Position numbers and translations under genes: made by a program. A model generated the notes under the pieces. The model did no database searches. It had not been told where the DNA came from and saw nothing but the letters and a program-made list of their open reading frames with translations. Below, piece by piece: positions 61,263-64,000 of a DNA stretch of 64,000 nt. Origin of the DNA: Chryseolinea lacunae (GTDB taxonomy: Bacteria; Bacteroidota; Bacteroidia; Cytophagales; Cyclobacteriaceae). Each line of letters begins with the position of its first letter. Position 1 is the first letter of the stretch. The stretch is taken from the NCBI RefSeq assembly GCF_016735595.1, contig NZ_JAERRB010000002.1:124001-188000 (forward strand). The letters are read 5' to 3'.

Positions 61263-62594
61263 ATGAAAGAGATTCTTGTCCTCGGCGCCGGCCGGTCTTC
61301 CACTTCCCTTATTCAGTATTTGCTCCGCCATGCGCCTGCAGGACAGTGGAGCGTCACGGTTGGCGATGTCTCGGAGCAGTCGGCACGCGAAAAAATCGGG
61401 ACGTCCGTCAACGGCCGTGCCATTGTGTTTGATATTATGAATGAAGCGCTCAGCAGCGCGGCCATTCAGGGTGCCGATGTGGTGATCTCGCTCATGCCTG
61501 CAAACCTGCATCCGCTCGTGGCGAAACACTGCCTCAAACACAGCAAGCACCTGCTCAACGCCAGCTACGTGTCAGACGAGATGAAAACGTTTCACGACGA
61601 AGCCCTGGCCAAGGGACTTTTGTTTCTCAATGAGTGCGGCCTCGATCCGGGCATCGACCACATGAGCGCCATGCAGGTGATCGACAACATCAAAGCAAGA
61701 GGAGGGAAGCTCACGTCGTTCGAATCGTTCACCGGTGGATTGATTGCTCCCGAAACCGATCCTGAAAATCCATGGCGCTATAAGTTCACCTGGAACCCGC
61801 GCAACGTGGTGATGGCCGGACAGGGCACGGCCAAGTTTTTGCAAAACGGTCAATACAAATACATACCCTATCAACAATTGTTTCAGCGCATCACCACGGT
61901 GTCGGTGCCGGGCTATGGGGACTATGAAGGATATGCCAACCGCGATTCACTGAAGTATCTGGAAACCTACGGGCTGCAAGGCATTCAAACCATGCTTCGT
62001 GGCACCCTGCGCAACAAAGGCTATTGCCCTGCGTGGAACGTGCTGGTGCAACTGGGCTGCTGCGACGACACCTACGCGCTGGACAGCGTGGACAAGATGA
62101 CGCACAGAAGCTTTATCAATTCCTTTCTCGATTTTCATGACACACAACGTGTGGAGGAAAAACTCTGTGCCGTGTTAAAGCTGTCGCCTGAAGGAGAAGA
62201 GATGAAGCGCCTGCGCTGGAGTGGACTGTTCACCAGCGATCCCGTTGGCCTGGCCACGGGCACACCTGCGCAAATTCTTGAACACATCCTCAGCAAGCGA
62301 TGGAAACTTATTCCGGGCGACAAAGACCTTATTGTGATGTGGCATCGCTTCCGGTATGAGGCCGATGGAAAAAAGAAAGAAATACAAGCCCACCTCATCG
62401 CCACCGGCGAAGACGAAGTGCACACGGCCATGGCCAAAACGGTAGGCCTGCCGGTAGGCATCGCCGCCAAGTTGTTGCTGGAAGGAAAATTCAAAACGCG
62501 GGGTGTAGCCATTCCGGTGAAGAAGGAATTCTATGATCCCATTCTGCATGAATTGTCACAGACCGGCATTCACCTGGTGGAGCGCGAATATTAG
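61263..62594 (+). CDS. Saccharopine dehydrogenase family protein
   Basis: A 443-aa NAD(P)-binding oxidoreductase. The Rossmann motif is VLGAGRSSTSLIQYL, and the second strand ends in VGDVS. The saccharopine dehydrogenase core follows (GADVVISLMPANLHPLVAKH, LNASYVSDEMKTFHDEA, LNECGLDPGIDHMSAM). The C-terminal catalytic domain contains SFTGGLIAPETDPENPWRYK and KFTWNPRNVVMAGQG. It resembles the glutamate-forming lysine-degradation (SDH, LYS9-type) branch. The family also includes non-lysine enzymes, and no lysine-ketoglutarate reductase gene is adjacent, so the substrate is likely but not certain. Confidence 0.87.
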   Translation: MKEILVLGAGRSSTSLIQYLLRHAPAGQWSVTVGDVSEQSAREKIGTSVNGRAIVFDIMNEALSSAAIQGADVVISLMPANLHPLVAKHCLKHSKHLLNASYVSDEMKTFHDEALAKGLLFLNECGLDPGIDHMSAMQVIDNIKARGGKLTSFESFTGGLIAPETDPENPWRYKFTWNPRNVVMAGQGTAKFLQNGQYKYIPYQQLFQRITTVSVPGYGDYEGYANRDSLKYLETYGLQGIQTMLRGTLRNKGYCPAWNVLVQLGCCDDTYALDSVDKMTHRSFINSFLDFHDTQRVEEKLCAVLKLSPEGEEMKRLRWSGLFTSDPVGLATGTPAQILEHILSKRWKLIPGDKDLIVMWHRFRYEADGKKKEIQAHLIATGEDEVHTAMAKTVGLPVGIAAKLLLEGKFKTRGVAIPVKKEFYDPILHELSQTGIHLVEREY

Positions 62595-62598
62595 GAAA

Positions 62599-62775
62599 TC
62601 ATGATGGGACAATTCTTCTGTGAATGAAGCTGAGCGAAACCGGCAGCGACACAACATAAGCCAATGTCCACACGAGAGACTGCGTGAGTTCATAAGCAAC
62701 CCAAGCCTGCATTGCATAGGCCAGCGGAACATCACCAGTCCGAGAGCATATTGAGGTGAGGACCACGGTGGTGAG
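62599..62775 (-). pseudogene. C-terminal remnant of a membrane acyltransferase, frameshifted
   Basis: The minus strand between RNase HI and the saccharopine dehydrogenase gene encodes, in one frame, QYALGLVMF. Directly after that, in the next frame, comes PLAYAMQAWVAYELTQSLVW, then TLAYVVSLPVSLSFIH to a stop at 62599. Joined by restoring one C near 62724-62728 they give a continuous two-helix segment. It resembles the C-terminal TM pair of the large glycerol-3-phosphate acyltransferase-like proteins common in Bacteroidota (LVLFPLFYGLQAW type). The catalytic part is absent. Family assignment is from memory of the pattern. Confidence 0.42.
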
Positions 62776-62798
62776 CGGCAATAAAAAATTATGCCACC

Positions 62799-63263
62799 CT
62801 ACGCCTCGTTGTTCCGGTTGGCTTCATACCAACGGTCGGTCAGCAGCGCGTGGCCTTCGGCGGCTTGCACGGCCAGTTGGTCGCACCGCTCATTTTCGGG
62901 ATGACCGGCGTGGCCTTTTATCCAGACAAACTTGGGTTTGAGTTTCAGGTGGAGGGGAATGTAGCGTTGCCACAAATCGGCGTTTGCTTTCTTGGCAAAA
63001 TTCTTTTTCTGCCAACCCCAGATCCAACCCTTCTCCACCGAGTCGACCACATATTTGGAATCGGAATAGATGGTGATGGGCAGGCCTTCTTTCTTGATGG
63101 CTTCCAGTCCCACAATGACGGCCAGCAATTCCATGCGGTTGTTGGTGGTGAGGCGAAAGCCTTGCGACATTTCTTTGACCGCGCTCTGGAATTTCATGAC
63201 CACACCATAGCCACCCGGTCCGGGATTACCTTGCGCGGCGCCGTCTGTGAAAATACGAATCAT
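62799..63263 (-). CDS. rnhA: Ribonuclease HI
   Basis: Degrades the RNA strand of RNA-DNA hybrids. The 154-aa protein has the complete catalytic DEDD set: Asp7 (IFTDGAAQGNPGPGGYG), Glu45 (TTNNRMELLA), Asp68 (IYSDSKYVVDSV) and Asp128 (ERCDQLAVQA). The basic handle region KGWIWGWQKKNFAKKANADL is present and the metal-adjacent His is in KGHAGHPENERCD. Its start overlaps the stop of the MarC-family gene by 4 bp. Confidence 0.95.
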   Translation of the reverse strand: MIRIFTDGAAQGNPGPGGYGVVMKFQSAVKEMSQGFRLTTNNRMELLAVIVGLEAIKKEGLPITIYSDSKYVVDSVEKGWIWGWQKKNFAKKANADLWQRYIPLHLKLKPKFVWIKGHAGHPENERCDQLAVQAAEGHALLTDRWYEANRNNEA

Positions 63264-63832
63264 GAAGGGAACACATTTGATTTAAAGATCTTCACCGCAA
63301 TGGCCAGCAAAATCACACCAAACACACGGCGCAACACGGCAAAGCCAGACTTGCCAATGACGCGCTCCAGCCACGAAGACGAGCGAAGCACGATATATAC
63401 AAAAACAAGATTCAACAAGATACCGATCAATACGTTCCACTCCTGATATACTGCACGAAGGGATAGGATGGTCGTGAGTGTTCCGGCGCCGGCAATAAGG
63501 GGAAACGCCAGCGGCACCACAGAGGCTGAGCCCTTCGCGTCGGGATCGTCTTTGATGAGTGTGATGCCCAGGATCATTTCGAGTGCCACTATGAAAATGA
63601 CGATGGCACCGGCCACAGCAAACGACTGCACATCGAGGCCAAACAGGTGAAGGATGGACTGACCCAGATACAGAAACGACACCATGAGAAATGCCGAAAT
63701 GAGCGTAGCCTTTTCGGCGTGGATGCGCCCTTCACGTTTGCGGATGATGATGATGAAGGGGATGGATCCCAGGATATCGATCACGGAGAAGAGGATCAAC
63801 GTCACCGAAAATATCTCTTTGAGGTCAAGCAT
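63260..63832 (-). CDS. MarC-family integral membrane protein
   Basis: A 190-aa protein with six TM helices, of the MarC/UPF0056 (NAAT) family. Recognisable segments are FSVIDILGSIPFIIIIRKRE near the start, FAVAGAIVIFIVALEMILGI in the middle and VPLAFPLIAGAGTLTTILSL. The ATG at 63832 is used (MLDLKEIFSVTLILF); a TTG two codons upstream is in frame. Family function is not settled. It is coupled to rnhA by a 4-bp overlap. Confidence 0.9.
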   Translation of the reverse strand: MLDLKEIFSVTLILFSVIDILGSIPFIIIIRKREGRIHAEKATLISAFLMVSFLYLGQSILHLFGLDVQSFAVAGAIVIFIVALEMILGITLIKDDPDAKGSASVVPLAFPLIAGAGTLTTILSLRAVYQEWNVLIGILLNLVFVYIVLRSSSWLERVIGKSGFAVLRRVFGVILLAIAVKIFKSNVFPS

Positions 63833-63846
63833 AGCCAAAATTTGGG

Positions 63847-63854
63847 CAAAGCTA
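63847..63854 (-). promoter_or_regulatory. Candidate -7 promoter box for marC-rnhA
   Basis: TAGCTTTG on the minus strand is a perfect TAnnTTTG, 14 bp upstream of the start codon and just after the terminator of the preceding gene. The -33 box would fall inside the terminator stem and is not evident. Confidence 0.4.
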
Positions 63855-63859
63855 AACTA

Positions 63860-63887
63860 AAAATGCCGGACTTTCGCCCGGCATTTT
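63860..63887 (-). terminator. Terminator after the edge gene
   Basis: AAAATGCCGG (63860-63869) and CCGGCATTTT (63878-63887) form a perfect 10-bp stem with an 8-nt loop and A/T ends, 26 bp after the stop of the minus-strand gene that runs off the window. Confidence 0.7.
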
Positions 63888-63913
63888 CCTTCTAAACTCT
63901 TGTAAACTTACAC

Positions 63914-64000
63914 TCAGAAGTTTATCTGATACTGCAACACGACCTGTCCTTTGGAGCCGCCCTTCACAATGTCGGCACCCCGGTTCTCGAAGTAGGGACG
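63914..64000 (-). CDS. C-terminus of an outer-membrane-type protein (partial)
   Basis: The last 28 codons of a minus-strand gene that continues beyond the window. The visible end reads RPYFENRGADIVKGGSKGQV followed by VLQYQINF and TGA. An amphipathic final strand ending in Phe is the usual signature of a Bacteroidota outer-membrane beta-barrel. A terminator follows at once. Nothing more can be said about the family. Confidence 0.55.
   Translation of the reverse strand, partial: RPYFENRGADIVKGGSKGQVVLQYQINF

Noticed and set aside
1-64000. tRNA, rRNA, CRISPR array, insertion sequence or prophage
   Set aside because: No T-loop-like sequence outside genes, no regularly spaced repeats, no transposase or phage genes and no flanking inverted repeats were seen.

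Overview
The window comes from a moderately GC-rich member of the Bacteroidota, most likely a Cytophagales-type environmental bacterium. This is an inference from gene content: a SusC/SusD outer-membrane uptake pair, the type IX secretion gene porT directly after ubiE, a PorE-type OmpA protein, the Bacteroidota-specific DUF5606 family, a dialkylresorcinol (flexirubin-type) pathway, and promoters of the Bacteroidota form TTTG-N19-TAnnTTTG. No rRNA or tRNA gene, CRISPR array or intact insertion sequence was seen.

Layout. 1-5.4 kb (minus): a heavy-metal RND efflux operon in the order outer-membrane factor, adaptor, PII-like DUF190 protein, CzcA/CusA-type pump (cut by the window edge). 5.5-8 kb: a large IPT/TIG plus NHL-repeat lipoprotein. 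8.2-8.4 kb: the frameshifted tail of a dead sulfatase. 8.5-10.8 kb: a two-subunit GMC (gluconate 2-dehydrogenase-like) oxidoreductase. 10.9-20.1 kb: a NarL-type regulator, the SusC/SusD pair, a DUF1223 thioredoxin-like protein, a lone LytTR protein, and a LytS/LytTR two-component pair. 20.2-29 kb: a giant secreted protein of unknown function, then the DUF2339/DUF3999 pair.

29-37.4 kb (minus) is a compact nine-gene operon: DarA and DarB (dialkylresorcinol formation), a small conserved protein, a BtrH-like protein, an ABC-2 exporter (ATPase and permease), an ACP, a ketosynthase and a cysteine-less ketosynthase partner. It looks like a small stand-alone resorcinol-lipid pathway without the aryl-polyene genes of full flexirubin clusters. 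37.5-47 kb holds housekeeping genes (aspartate kinase, fructose-1,6-bisphosphatase, DUF5606, YihA/EngB GTPase, ubiE, an SDR, an esterase), a decayed toxin-antitoxin module, and two envelope genes linked to type IX secretion (PorE-like and PorT).

47-51.5 kb: two small exported proteins and an unusual ABCG-type transporter with a TerB-like N-terminus. 51.6-60.5 kb (minus) is a signalling island: a HAMP/GAF coiled-coil sensor, CheR, a receiver-less CheB, a membrane GAF protein, a very large PP2C phosphatase with HAMP/GAF/PAS/PAS input (SiaA/RsbU-like), a SiaB-type kinase and SiaC, whose predicted phospho-threonine falls exactly at residue 68. It joins chemotaxis-type methylation enzymes to a partner-switching phosphatase/kinase/substrate module with no CheA, CheW or diguanylate cyclase in sight. 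60.5-64 kb: cytidine deaminase, a saccharopine dehydrogenase family protein, a frameshifted acyltransferase tail, RNase HI, a MarC-family membrane protein and the end of another gene.

Reading the gaps in adjacent frames revealed three or four gene remnants with single frameshifts (sulfatase, ParE/RelE-type toxin, acyltransferase, and one unidentified), so this chromosome region has been losing genes recently.
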